Of a stretch of DNA of 34,342 nt, positions 1-7,161 are shown in pieces; within the stretch, counting starts at the first letter, position 1; every line of letters starts with the position of its first letter. Location: positions 1 through 34,342 of the forward strand of contig VFJV01000007.1 in the NCBI GenBank assembly GCA_009885895.1, in the 5' to 3' direction. The translations under genes were made by a program, and so were the position numbers. The notes beneath the pieces were generated by a model. That model saw only the letters and a program-made list of their open reading frames with translations, ran no database searches and was not told where the DNA came from. The stretch is from Gammaproteobacteria bacterium. Its GTDB lineage: Bacteria; Pseudomonadota; Gammaproteobacteria; UBA1113.

Positions 1-186
1 CGCGTGGATATGACCCATCCTAGTAGTGATATCAATGCTATTTTAGAACGCTGGCACGTTATAGCACCCCCAACACTGATTTTTCTTAATGCCAAAGGTC
101 AGCCTAGCGTCGAAGCTATCGTGGGCGCCGTGAATAGCTCCGTGTTACAAGAGAAATTACAAACGGCCTTGGCAGCGCAGGAATAA
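1..186 (+). CDS. dsbD: DsbD C-terminal thioredoxin domain (5' truncated by window edge)
   Basis: Only the last 61 residues are in the window; the frame is open from base 1 and stops with TAA at 184-186. The pattern 'DMT...DINAILERWHVIAPPTLIFLN' followed by a weakly conserved tail matches the end of the periplasmic thioredoxin-like domain of the thiol:disulfide interchange protein DsbD, with the cis-Pro of 'APPT' next to the active-site loop. The CxxC motif would lie upstream, outside the window. DsbD carries electrons from cytoplasmic thioredoxin across the inner membrane to periplasmic partners such as DsbC. Another DsbD-like or thioredoxin-fold protein is possible because so little is visible. 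No terminator is obvious downstream. Confidence 0.7.
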   Translation, partial: RVDMTHPSSDINAILERWHVIAPPTLIFLNAKGQPSVEAIVGAVNSSVLQEKLQTALAAQE

Positions 187-823
187 ACTCCAGGTTAGGA
201 ACATTCCATCGTTAAAACAGACAGCATCAAACACTTGGTTTCTCTGTTAATAAAGGCCGCTCCCTGGGCTGGTTTGAGTGGAAAATAATTCACAGCGACT
301 GTCCTATTGTGCATCTCAGAGATGATGTGTCAACCCTTTATACATAAGTCTCTGTGAGCCGTCATTGCGAGAATACCGTTTTACAGATCTGCTGCGAAAA
401 CACGGGACAAGTAACGGTATTCGAAGCAATCCAGGAGATCTTCTGCAATAGAAAGGTCATCTGGGTACAGAAGAATTCAAAAAATGGGCTTCTCTATACG
501 AGGTACCTTTTTAATCTCGCCCGTATAAAGATACGCTTCTTTTCCATTTCCGTAATAAGATAGCATCCTTCTTATTTTTTAAGATTTCCTGGATTGCTTC
601 GTCAACCGTTACTAGTCTTGCTTATTCGCCCAAGAATCATGGAACGGTCTCCTCGCAATGACGGCGTTCGAGATAGTTGCGTCGTAATGTCCACAGAGAC
701 TACAAGGGCGTATTTACGGCCTGTTTAACACAATGGCACTGGGGACTTTGAGACAGCGTCCTCAGGATTCAATAAGAAATAGACACTGGATCTCGCATCT
801 TGAAGTGTAATAGGTATAGAAGC
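187..823. other. Non-coding stretch between dsbD and the serine hydrolase gene
   Basis: I see no credible gene in this 637-bp stretch. A 69-codon open frame at 354-563 lies inside the inverted-repeat element and has no protein-like features. Besides the element at 358-665, the only recognisable item is a 12-bp word (CGCATCTTGAAG) at 794-805. The same word occurs at 23490-23501 in the repeat between hemB and comM, so it may be a scrap of that repeat family. Confidence 0.6.
358..665. repeat. MITE-like element with two nested pairs of inverted repeats
   Basis: The outer arms at 358-372 and 651-665 are inverted repeats matching at 14 of 15 positions (core GTCATTGCGAG / CTCGCAATGAC). A second, inner pair at 423-442 and 581-600 matches at 19 of 20 positions (core GAAGCAATCCAGG). 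The two words 'GTCATTGCGAG' and 'GAAGCAATCCAG' are a familiar pair in dispersed non-coding repeats of many bacterial genomes, including intracellular ones. No transposase is encoded, so mobilisation would be in trans. The 140-bp centre is AT-rich and non-coding. Confidence 0.7.
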
Positions 824-2011
824 CTAATAATTATATACGGCTTGCTTAAAATTAAAAGACTCCCTTATGCGCTGGTATAATCTTAATGTTCCTGCATCGA
901 TGTTACTTAATAGGACAATGGTGTAATGGTTATCAGGAGACATCATTAATAAGGCAGAAGCACCCAGTCCTCCCCCTGTATGACCTACCAACTTGGGGCT
1001 ATCCCACACCGCAACTCCTAGCGCATTCCAAACCCCAGCAAAACCATAAGGACTAAGCGCTTCTAAAACAGTGCTATCGCCTATCTTGATTTTTTTAATC
1101 TTTGTGCCCTTATTCAATGGCAGAACCGTGGAAGATAAGATCTGTAAGGTTAAAGATTGATTCAACAACTTCCGCCGATATAAGGCTTGTGAAAATTTAA
1201 ATAAATCTCCCGCGGTTGAATACGCACCTCCTGCTGAATTACCCATAAAAGCCACTTCATAGTTATTGTTTTTCCACAAGCAGGGATTTTTTTTGCAACT
1301 ATAATAATATCCCGTTGCCCTATTTTCTACAACCTCATCCAACGGATGCAGTCCTGTATGCGCCATATTCGCCTTAGAAAAAATATTTTGAGCGATATAG
1401 TGAGAATAAGATTTCCCCGATACTGTTTCAATTATTTTTCCTAAAACCACATAAGCACTATTGCTATAGGCTTGGCTCGCCCCAGATTTAAAGCGTAACG
1501 TTTCGGCTTGAATTAAGGGTTCATACTTATCTGTATCATTAAACAAGCCGGAGTCTGCACCCAGCTGCCAACGCTTGTCGTCCATGAAATTACCCAAGCC
1601 AGAACGATGCGTTAACAATTGCTCAATGCTAATGTCATTTCCTCCCGACATAGGCAACCAAGTGGGCAGCACTGTTGCCGCCACCGTGTTCAATGACAAT
1701 TTTTCCTCTTCTATCAGTTGCCCTATAGCCACGATGGTAAACAACTTTGAAACCGAACCTAAATTAAATTGAGTCTGTATTGTGTTTGGCGCGTGAAATT
1801 CTCTACTTGCCAATCCACAGGCTTTTTCAAATTGAATTTTTCCATCAATAGCAATCAATGCCACGCCAGAAAATTGATTGGCTTGACATAATTGTGAAAA
1901 AGCAGCACTTACTTTTTGAATAGCCTTCTTATCGCTCTCGTCTGCAGCAAAAGCGTTTGTAACTATCCACAAAGAGATCAGCATCGAACATAACTTTAAC
2001 TGTACTTTCAT
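824..2011 (-). CDS. Secreted beta-lactamase-family serine hydrolase
   Basis: A 395-residue protein of the class C beta-lactamase / penicillin-binding-protein-like hydrolase superfamily. A signal peptide spans about residues 1-22, with likely cleavage after 'AFA', so the enzyme is periplasmic or secreted. The three superfamily motifs are present: S86-V-S-K89 (nucleophile and general base), Y182-S-N184, and an HTGGG motif near the C-terminus. The segment 'LLTHRSGLG' at 132-140 is typical of esterase/peptidase members of this family rather than true AmpC enzymes, so the substrate is unknown. ATG follows an AGAGG ribosome site. It lies 16 bp downstream of the yheT-like gene on the same strand, probably in one transcript. 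Confidence 0.85.
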   Translation of the reverse strand: MKVQLKLCSMLISLWIVTNAFAADESDKKAIQKVSAAFSQLCQANQFSGVALIAIDGKIQFEKACGLASREFHAPNTIQTQFNLGSVSKLFTIVAIGQLIEEEKLSLNTVAATVLPTWLPMSGGNDISIEQLLTHRSGLGNFMDDKRWQLGADSGLFNDTDKYEPLIQAETLRFKSGASQAYSNSAYVVLGKIIETVSGKSYSHYIAQNIFSKANMAHTGLHPLDEVVENRATGYYYSCKKNPCLWKNNNYEVAFMGNSAGGAYSTAGDLFKFSQALYRRKLLNQSLTLQILSSTVLPLNKGTKIKKIKIGDSTVLEALSPYGFAGVWNALGVAVWDSPKLVGHTGGGLGASALLMMSPDNHYTIVLLSNIDAGTLRLYQRIRESFNFKQAVYNY

Positions 2012-2027
2012 AAATGGCCTCTTTACA

Positions 2028-3026
2028 CTATGCCTTAATATACTCTTGAATAAAACCAGGAATGCGTTCTAACAACCAAGATTTTCCCTTAAAGGGAATA
2101 GCGCCACTGATAAACCCTATATGACCACCTGTGGCTGATAGCTCTAAAGTCACCGTAGAGGATAACGCATTGGCATCAGGAATCATGCTGCTATCGGTGA
2201 AAGGATCGTCTTTTGCGTGTAAAATTAACGTAGGTATAGCAATCGATTTTAAATATTGCCTAGAACTGGCCTGTTGATAATAGTCTTCTGCACTCTTAAA
2301 CCCGTGCAAAGGCGCTGTAATTTTATCATCAAAAGACCAAAAATCATGAATGTTTGTTGTGTTTACATCAATCGGTAATTCCATTTTTCGTTGTTTTTCC
2401 CGAAATTTACGTTTTAATTGTTGGATTAAATACCATTGATACAAGCGCGAAAAGCCCTGTTGCATTCTATCGGCCGATTTGTTTAGCAGCATAGGCACGG
2501 AAATAGCCACGGCACAATGCAACGGATTGTTCGCTCCCGTTTCACCCAGCCATTTTAACAATACATTGCCGCCTAATGAATACCCCATTGCCCCTAAGGG
2601 GGTTTCAGGATACTGTTGTAATAAGGTGTTGACAACAAATTGCAGATCGGCCGTATCCCCAGAATGGTAATAGCGCGCCGCGCGATTTAAGTGACCACTG
2701 CAGCCACGAAAATGCATCAACACAGCACGATAATTTAATTGTTGCAACGTGTATAACATATCGCGGGCATAATGCGATTGACTAGATCCTTCCAATCCAT
2801 GCAAAATAAGAATAATGGGCGTTGTTAAATTGGGGTTGACCCAATCTAAATCGACAAAATCACCCTCTGGCAATTCTAAACGCTGTCGTGTTGTTATAGG
2901 TTTTTTCTGGGTAAAGGATAATACCGCCCACAGCGTTTGTGCGTGTGGCCCCGGCAACCACCAGGCGGGTTTAAAGGCACTTGTTTTGATTCTGTCGCAA
3001 ATAAATATTGGGTCTGAGCTAATCAT
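2028..3026 (-). CDS. yheT: YheT-family alpha/beta hydrolase with IS-derived N-terminus
   Basis: A 332-residue alpha/beta hydrolase of the YheT/ABHD1-3 family. Matching motifs include 'PGPHAQTLW', 'LELPEGDFVDLDW', 'ILHGLEGS', 'MHFRGCSG' and 'GYSLGGN' with nucleophile Ser150. The rest of the triad is probably Asp in 'HAKDDPF' and His in 'GGHIGF'. The physiological substrate of this family is poorly defined. The start codon and about the first 13 codons lie inside the terminal repeat of the IS6-type element; native-looking sequence begins around 'KTSAFKPAWWLPG'. The ATG overlaps the TGA of the broken transposase frame (ATGA), and no strong ribosome site is seen. Expression may depend on IS-derived transcription. 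Confidence 0.82.
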   Translation of the reverse strand: MISSDPIFICDRIKTSAFKPAWWLPGPHAQTLWAVLSFTQKKPITTRQRLELPEGDFVDLDWVNPNLTTPIILILHGLEGSSQSHYARDMLYTLQQLNYRAVLMHFRGCSGHLNRAARYYHSGDTADLQFVVNTLLQQYPETPLGAMGYSLGGNVLLKWLGETGANNPLHCAVAISVPMLLNKSADRMQQGFSRLYQWYLIQQLKRKFREKQRKMELPIDVNTTNIHDFWSFDDKITAPLHGFKSAEDYYQQASSRQYLKSIAIPTLILHAKDDPFTDSSMIPDANALSSTVTLELSATGGHIGFISGAIPFKGKSWLLERIPGFIQEYIKA

Positions 3027-3728
3027 AAGCCAGACTTTCTCTTTCTTAACATAGGATGTAACTCTATCCCGGCCAGCCTGCCTTTAGCCGCCGCAAAAGA
3101 CTTAAATCCTTTCATAGGCTGGATGATTTTCTTGATAGTGCTGTGATCTTGTTCGATCAAGTTGTTCAGATATTTTATCGGTCTTACCCATATGGGCATC
3201 AAAATCCCTGTCATCCTAAACAAAAGCGCCCACTGTAAATTTAGGCTGTCTACGGCCGCTTTGTTCGACCTACTTTTATCGATGACCCTCTTTTCTGGCT
3301 GCATATTATCCCCTATGGGTTTTCTGAAATAAAAAAATCTACTGTATTTCCTTCCTTGTCTACAGCGCGGTATAAATAAGCCCATAGTCCTTTTATTTTC
3401 ACGTAGGTTTCATCTGCTCGCCAACTACAACCTACTTGGGATTGATGCTTTTTTCGGAATTCATTTTCTAGTTGAAGCGCACACTCTATCACCCAGCGAT
3501 TCACCGTAGAATGGTCTACCTGCACTCGGCGTTCTTCCATCAGCTCTTCTATATCCCCATAGCGTATTGCATAGGCTAAGTACCAGCACGCCGCCATCAG
3601 AATGATCGACTGTTTGAAATGTTTCCATTTGAAGCTTAGCATCCTCATACACTATGAAGCCATTTTACAGGATTGGGCCTAAATTTGCGACAAAGCTGAA
3701 AATCTGGCCGATGATTTGCGACAGAACC
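2988..3728 (-). mobile_element. Degenerate IS6-family insertion sequence
   Basis: The left end at 2988-3001 (GATTCTGTCGCAAA) and right end at 3715-3728 (TTTGCGACAGAACC) are inverted repeats differing at one position. They resemble the GGTTCTG-type ends of the IS6/IS240 group. A second, similar end-like word lies at 3684-3694 (TTTGCGACAAA), so the true right end could be slightly inside. The ~741-bp span fits the group once the internal transposase deletion is allowed for. The flanking 8-mers (CTTGTTTT and TTTTCACG) are not a target duplication, so the copy is old, rearranged or has a misjudged end. Confidence 0.75.
3023..3648 (-). pseudogene. IS6-family transposase, frameshifted and internally deleted
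   Basis: The N-terminal part is read from 3648 to 3313. It has the IS6 start 'FKWKHFKQSIILMAACWY', the helix-turn-helix region 'VDHSTVNRWV' and the first catalytic Asp in 'CSWRADETYVKIKG'. It ends prematurely after 'VDFFISENP'. The C-terminal part lies in another frame, down to 3023. It keeps the second Asp in 'VIDKSRSNKAA', the catalytic Glu in 'KYLNNLIEQDH' and the tail 'GFKSFAAAKGRLAGIELHPM'. Relative to family members, one frameshift and a loss of roughly 10-20 residues lie near 3310-3340. All three DDE residues survive in sequence but not in one frame, so the gene is inactive unless frameshifting rescues it. Confidence 0.85.
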
Positions 3729-3754
3729 TTTTCACGCCTACTGTTCACTAAAAC

Positions 3755-3771
3755 ACGGGGTTTTTGAACCC
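3755..3771 (-). terminator. Possible weak terminator hairpin after the AAA ATPase gene
   Basis: Read on the minus strand, GGGTT-CAAA-AACCC forms a 5-bp stem at 3758-3771, followed by CGTGTTTTA, about 26 bp downstream of the ATPase stop codon. The U-tract is interrupted, so this is only a candidate intrinsic terminator. Confidence 0.3.
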
Positions 3772-3796
3772 TGTCCGAATAATGGTGATACGTGCT

Positions 3797-4990
3797 TTAA
3801 TCACTACGGTTTTTTAAAATGGGCATCACGCGTTTCATAAAATCTCCAAAAAGTGGAACTGTGAAGGCAATGTCACCGTATGTTGGGCTATAGATCATTC
3901 CTTTTTTAATAAGCCTAGCTCGAGCAGGACCTACTTGATGGATTGTAAGCCATAGTATTGCTGCAATATCACTTGTTTGCTTAGAATTTGTGGTTATTTC
4001 TGCCATTGCTCGGAGGAAACTTTGCTCGCTAGGAGTTAATCTATCAAATCGAACGCGAAAGAAACTTTGATCTAAGCGATGAATCACATCAGGCGTTGAT
4101 TCTTGTACATGTTGCAATGTAATAGGGGAATGGGTTGCCGCATTCCAGGATTTATACCCCCATTCTTGAACAAAATAAGGATAACCTTCTGTTAAAAGAA
4201 AAATTTCCTCAAGTGCTTCTTTCGTGAATTTTACATCATATTTTTTTACGGGTTCTTGTAATGCTTTACAAACGTCTTCTTTAGATAATGCGCCAATATC
4301 AGAAAATTGAAAAAGTCGTTCAGCATATGTTTTGGCTTCACCCGTAAGTGCTGGCAAAATAGGTAACCCCGCACCTATTAGCACTAAAGGCCGTTGACGT
4401 TGCTGCATACGGTGCATAGCTATGATCAATGCACTTAGTTCTTTATTACTAAGATATTGAATTTCATCAATCAAAATCGCTATGGCGGTGTTTTTTTCTT
4501 CTGCGGCTTCTGCTACAGCGATAAATAAGGTTGTTAAATCCGCTTCAAAATTGCCGCTATCAGCAGATCCTTTTTCGGGTTCAATATCCAAGCCAATTTC
4601 AATTTCGCCAACTTTCACCTTAATTACATTAATAAAACTGCGCAATACCGCGAATCCTCGACGTACCTTATGTCCAGTACCGGCAAGTTTATCTAGCTTA
4701 TACAGTAACTGGCGTAAGGGAGGTACTAGTACTTCCCCCAGAGTCTTATCTACGGTTGCTTCAATCATTATAGTTTTGTAATCACAAAACTCAGCTAACC
4801 TTTCTAACTCATTAAGCAAAACAGTTTTGCCGACACCGCGTAATCCTGTTAGAAGTAAATTTTTTTCGGCACGATGTTGTTTAACGCGTGCATAGAGGAT
4901 AGTGCCTTGATTTAAAATATCACTTCGGCCCACGAGCGCAGGTGGTGGAGAGCCTGCCCCTGGAGCAAAAGGATTTTGAATGGGATCCAT
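3797..4990 (-). CDS. AAA-family ATPase (AAA_16 / ORC-Cdc6-like), solitary
   Basis: A 397-residue cytoplasmic P-loop ATPase. Walker A is G49-LRGVGKT-56 and Walker B is 'AILIDEIQYL' around residues 172-182. The N-terminal 'NPFAPGAGSPPP.LVGR' is a recognisable signature of a widespread bacterial ATP-binding family with an AAA_16 (ORC1/Cdc6-like) core and a C-terminal winged-helix-like region. The role of this family is not established. The ATG at 4990 is chosen over the upstream TTG because TAAGGA lies 6-7 bp before it. The gene stands alone between IS debris and the tRNA-Leu, an accessory setting. A toxin, defence or transposition-accessory ATPase are all possible; no partner gene is present. 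Confidence 0.75.
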   Translation of the reverse strand: MDPIQNPFAPGAGSPPPALVGRSDILNQGTILYARVKQHRAEKNLLLTGLRGVGKTVLLNELERLAEFCDYKTIMIEATVDKTLGEVLVPPLRQLLYKLDKLAGTGHKVRRGFAVLRSFINVIKVKVGEIEIGLDIEPEKGSADSGNFEADLTTLFIAVAEAAEEKNTAIAILIDEIQYLSNKELSALIIAMHRMQQRQRPLVLIGAGLPILPALTGEAKTYAERLFQFSDIGALSKEDVCKALQEPVKKYDVKFTKEALEEIFLLTEGYPYFVQEWGYKSWNAATHSPITLQHVQESTPDVIHRLDQSFFRVRFDRLTPSEQSFLRAMAEITTNSKQTSDIAAILWLTIHQVGPARARLIKKGMIYSPTYGDIAFTVPLFGDFMKRVMPILKNRSD

Positions 4991-5310
4991 CAATATTCCT
5001 TATCTTAACTATAATAGAGATTCTAATAGCTTATAATAAGTTATAACTAATTTCAAGTATAACCCGGTATAAGTTTATATAACTTAATGTGACTCACTCT
5101 GAATTAGATGATCCATGAGGGAGCCCCAGCGCATTAGTAATTAATTTGTGGGATCTTTATCTGTAATCCATTGATTTTAAAGGGGAAACCACGGGTCAAG
5201 AATTTTAAACCGAAAATCTAACCCATTGTTATATATATGTTTTTTTCTAAAAAGTCCAGCAAAGGCCTAAGGGCCAATTTGCGCCTTTATTGATCGGAAT
5301 CATGTTTTTC

Positions 5311-5361
5311 GATTCTGTCGCAACTAAATACTGAGTCTCATCTAAAGCTGCCGCAAAAGAC
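5311..5361 (-). mobile_element. Remnant of an IS6-type element end
   Basis: The first 34 bp (GATTCTGTCGCAACTAAATA and onward) align with the terminal 33 bp of the IS6-type element at 2988-3020, with a few substitutions. This is followed directly by AGCTGCCGCAAAAGACT, which matches AGCCGCCGCAAAAGACT at about 3088-3104. Some 70 bp of the IS interior are therefore deleted. It is a scar of a second copy of the same element in the same orientation. Confidence 0.65.
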
Positions 5362-5441
5362 TGATGTGGCTACGCCCATCTCGCCCCGGTCATGTATATT
5401 TTACCCTTGGGGAGCTAGATCTAGTCTTCTACCCTAAAAAC
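5362..5441 (-). repeat. Diverged copy of the short repeat that also lies downstream of tRNA-Leu
   Basis: The stretch shares 'CTACGCCCATCT', 'GTCATGTA' and 'TACCCTAAAAAC', in the same order and at similar spacing, with the reverse complement of 5680-5772. About 24 of 29 bases match across 5368-5396. The centre (5397-5430) is unalike. The copy abuts the IS remnant at 5311-5361. Confidence 0.55.
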
Positions 5442-5512
5442 AGAGCCCCAAGATCCTTGAAAACTGGAAGTCCAATTTCCAATTTATAGGGTATTGTGAC
5501 AAAAAGCTACGA

Positions 5513-5541
5513 TTGACAACTTGCTCCTCCCAGGTTAGTAT
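5513..5541 (+). promoter_or_regulatory. Sigma-70 promoter of the tRNA-Leu gene
   Basis: A consensus -35 TTGACA (5513-5518) and a -10 TAGTAT (5536-5541) are separated by exactly 17 bp. They end 10 bp before the first base of the tRNA at 5552, so transcription would begin almost at the mature 5' end. This is a strong arrangement, typical of stable RNA genes. Confidence 0.75.
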
Positions 5542-5551
5542 CCCTTCCTAG

Positions 5552-5638
5552 GCCGAGGTGGTGAAATTGGTAGACACGCAAGTTTCAGGTACTTGTGGGG
5601 GAAACCCTGTGGAGGTTCGAGTCCTCTCCTCGGCACCA
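5552..5638 (+). tRNA. tRNA-Leu (anticodon CAG)
   Basis: An 87-nt class II tRNA with encoded CCA. The acceptor stem GCCGAGG pairs with CCTCGGC. The D-loop has the leucine-type AAATTGGTAGAC. The anticodon arm is CAAGT-TTCAGGT-ACTTG, giving anticodon CAG, which reads CTG codons. The variable arm is long (GTGGGGGAAACCCTGTG) and the T-arm is GAGG-TTCGAGT-CCTC. It is a lone gene with its own promoter, bracketed by two inverted copies of a short repeat. Confidence 0.96.
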
Positions 5639-5679
5639 ATTTGCGTAAAAAATAGTCTATTGTATGCGCCTAGCAGTTG

Positions 5680-5772
5680 GTTTTTAGGGTAGGCGCCCAG
5701 CCCTCGAGCAACAGGGATGTAGTACCCTACATGACTGTTGCAAGATGGGCGTAGGCAACACCCCCCTAAAAA
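5680..5772 (+). repeat. Inverted-repeat element downstream of tRNA-Leu
   Basis: The outer arms TTTTTAGGG (5681-5689) and CCCTAAAAA (5764-5772) are perfect inverted repeats. Inside is a strong hairpin at 5708-5741: GCAACAG pairs with CTGTTGC and, after a 2-bp mismatch, ATGTAG pairs with CTACAT around a TACC loop. The ~92-bp palindromic, non-coding layout suggests a small MITE or REP-like element. It could also cap the tRNA transcript, but it lacks a U-tract. Confidence 0.6.
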
Positions 5773-5855
5773 TTAAATGCGAAGAATATACCGCTAGCCA
5801 TTAATCTACCTTTCTGTTAAACTTGCGCCATCTTTTCATCACTGTAGAGATCCCT

Positions 5856-7139
5856 ATGCAACATCCCCTACCCTCAAAAAAAGACTCTTTTTTGGCCTGG
5901 CTAGTCGTCCTGTCTGCCGCTTTATTCTTTTGCTACGAATTCATACAAATGAATATGTTCGATGCCATCAATGGGGAATTAATGCGCGCTTTTAATTTGA
6001 ATGCCACACAAATCAGTAATTTATCCTCCTCCTTTTTTTGGGCGGATATGTTGTTTGTGTTTCCAGCAGGCTTGTTGCTAGATCGCTATTCCACACGCCT
6101 CGTTTTGCTCATCATGATGGGTTCTTGTGTGGTTGGTACCTTCTTGTTTTCCGCCTCCCAAAGCTATGAATTTGCCTTAGCCACTCATTTTTTCGTGGGC
6201 ATAGGCGATGCTTTTGGCTTCTTGTGCGCCTTAATCTTAGCCTCGCGCTGGTTTCACACCGACCGCCAAGCACTGGTCACCGGCCTTATCGTTACGTTCG
6301 CCATGCTAGGCGGCGTGCTTGCGCACACCCCCGTGGCCTATTTGGTCACACAACTGGGCTGGCGTCATGCCATGGTCGTTAATGGCTTTTTAGGCATTGC
6401 ATTGTGGATCCTCATGTGGCTCTTGGTGCAAGATAAGCCTAAACATGCTGTGTTAACCCATGATGAGATGATTAAAAACCATCCTTTTTTACCCGGTTTA
6501 TGGCGCGCTTTAGGCAACTTTCAAAACTGGATCGCAGGCCTTTATACCGGTTTAACGAATCTGCCCTTAATGGTTATAGGCGGCCTATGGGGAAATACTT
6601 TTTTGCGTGAAGTCCATCATTTTAATTCCGCTAATGCAACCACGATTTCATCCATGCTCTTTATGGGCACTATCTTCGGTTCCCCTTTTTTTGGAACGTT
6701 ATCCGACAAAATTCAAAACCGCCGTACTCCCATGTTCATAGGCGCCGCCATTTCGTTAGTCCTGTCTATTGTCATGATCTATGCACACTACGATAACCTT
6801 TGGCTAGCCGCCACCTTGTTTTTTGCCTTGGGTTTTAGCACCAGTTGTCAAATATTGGGTTACCCTATTATTACCGCCAACAACCCTTCCCATCTCACCG
6901 GTACCGCCTTAGGATTATCGGCCAGCATTATTATGGCCAGTGCGGCTTTATGCCAGCAGTTTTTTGGCGCTTGGTTGGATAAACTATCACACGGACAAAT
7001 GGTAGACGGATTAGCGTTTTACTCCGACACAATGTTCCAAACCACCATGTTGGTATTTCCCGTTACCTTAGCATTGAGTGTGCTATTGGTCGTGTGGATC
7101 AAAGAGCCGAAACATCAGAAAATAATAACACATCCCTGA
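5856..7139 (+). CDS. MFS transporter, Pht/FPT-like (first of a tandem pair)
   Basis: A 427-residue inner-membrane permease with about 12 hydrophobic segments. The first helix region 'LAWLVVLSAALFFCYEFIQM', then 'LMRAFNLNATQISNLSSSF' and the motif 'FPAGLLLDRYSTRLVLL' match the Pht family of phagosomal transporters of Legionella and Coxiella and the related Francisella group. Known members import amino acids or nucleosides needed for intracellular growth; the substrate here cannot be read from sequence. The ATG at 5856 is preferred over the upstream TTG at 5823 because family members begin near this point, although the ribosome site (GTAGAGA) is weak. It is followed 22 bp later by a paralogue. 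Confidence 0.85.
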   Translation: MQHPLPSKKDSFLAWLVVLSAALFFCYEFIQMNMFDAINGELMRAFNLNATQISNLSSSFFWADMLFVFPAGLLLDRYSTRLVLLIMMGSCVVGTFLFSASQSYEFALATHFFVGIGDAFGFLCALILASRWFHTDRQALVTGLIVTFAMLGGVLAHTPVAYLVTQLGWRHAMVVNGFLGIALWILMWLLVQDKPKHAVLTHDEMIKNHPFLPGLWRALGNFQNWIAGLYTGLTNLPLMVIGGLWGNTFLREVHHFNSANATTISSMLFMGTIFGSPFFGTLSDKIQNRRTPMFIGAAISLVLSIVMIYAHYDNLWLAATLFFALGFSTSCQILGYPIITANNPSHLTGTALGLSASIIMASAALCQQFFGAWLDKLSHGQMVDGLAFYSDTMFQTTMLVFPVTLALSVLLVVWIKEPKHQKIITHP

Positions 7140-7161
7140 CCCTATTGGAGAAACCTACGCT

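Larger units (their letters stand above)
4991..5551. other. Non-coding stretch upstream of the ATPase gene
   Basis: I see no gene in this 561-bp stretch. The part nearest the ATPase gene (about 5020-5100) is very AT-rich and probably holds its promoter, though I cannot fix hexamers with confidence. Further on are a remnant IS end (5311-5361), a diverged repeat copy (5362-5441) and the tRNA promoter (5513-5541), each listed separately. Confidence 0.55.

Noticed and set aside
354-563. Open frame of 69 codons between dsbD and the serine hydrolase
   Set aside because: It lies across the MITE-like element, lacks a ribosome site and has no protein-like pattern.
824-2011. Calling the serine hydrolase a true class C beta-lactamase (ampC)
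   Set aside because: The SxxK/YxN/HTG motifs are shared by many esterases and peptidases, and the 'LLTHRSGLG' pattern points to that wider group; no resistance claim is supported.
5399-5455. CTTGGGG...CCCCAAG hairpin before the tRNA promoter as a terminator
   Set aside because: There is no gene upstream that needs it and no U-tract follows; it belongs to the repeat-rich non-coding zone.
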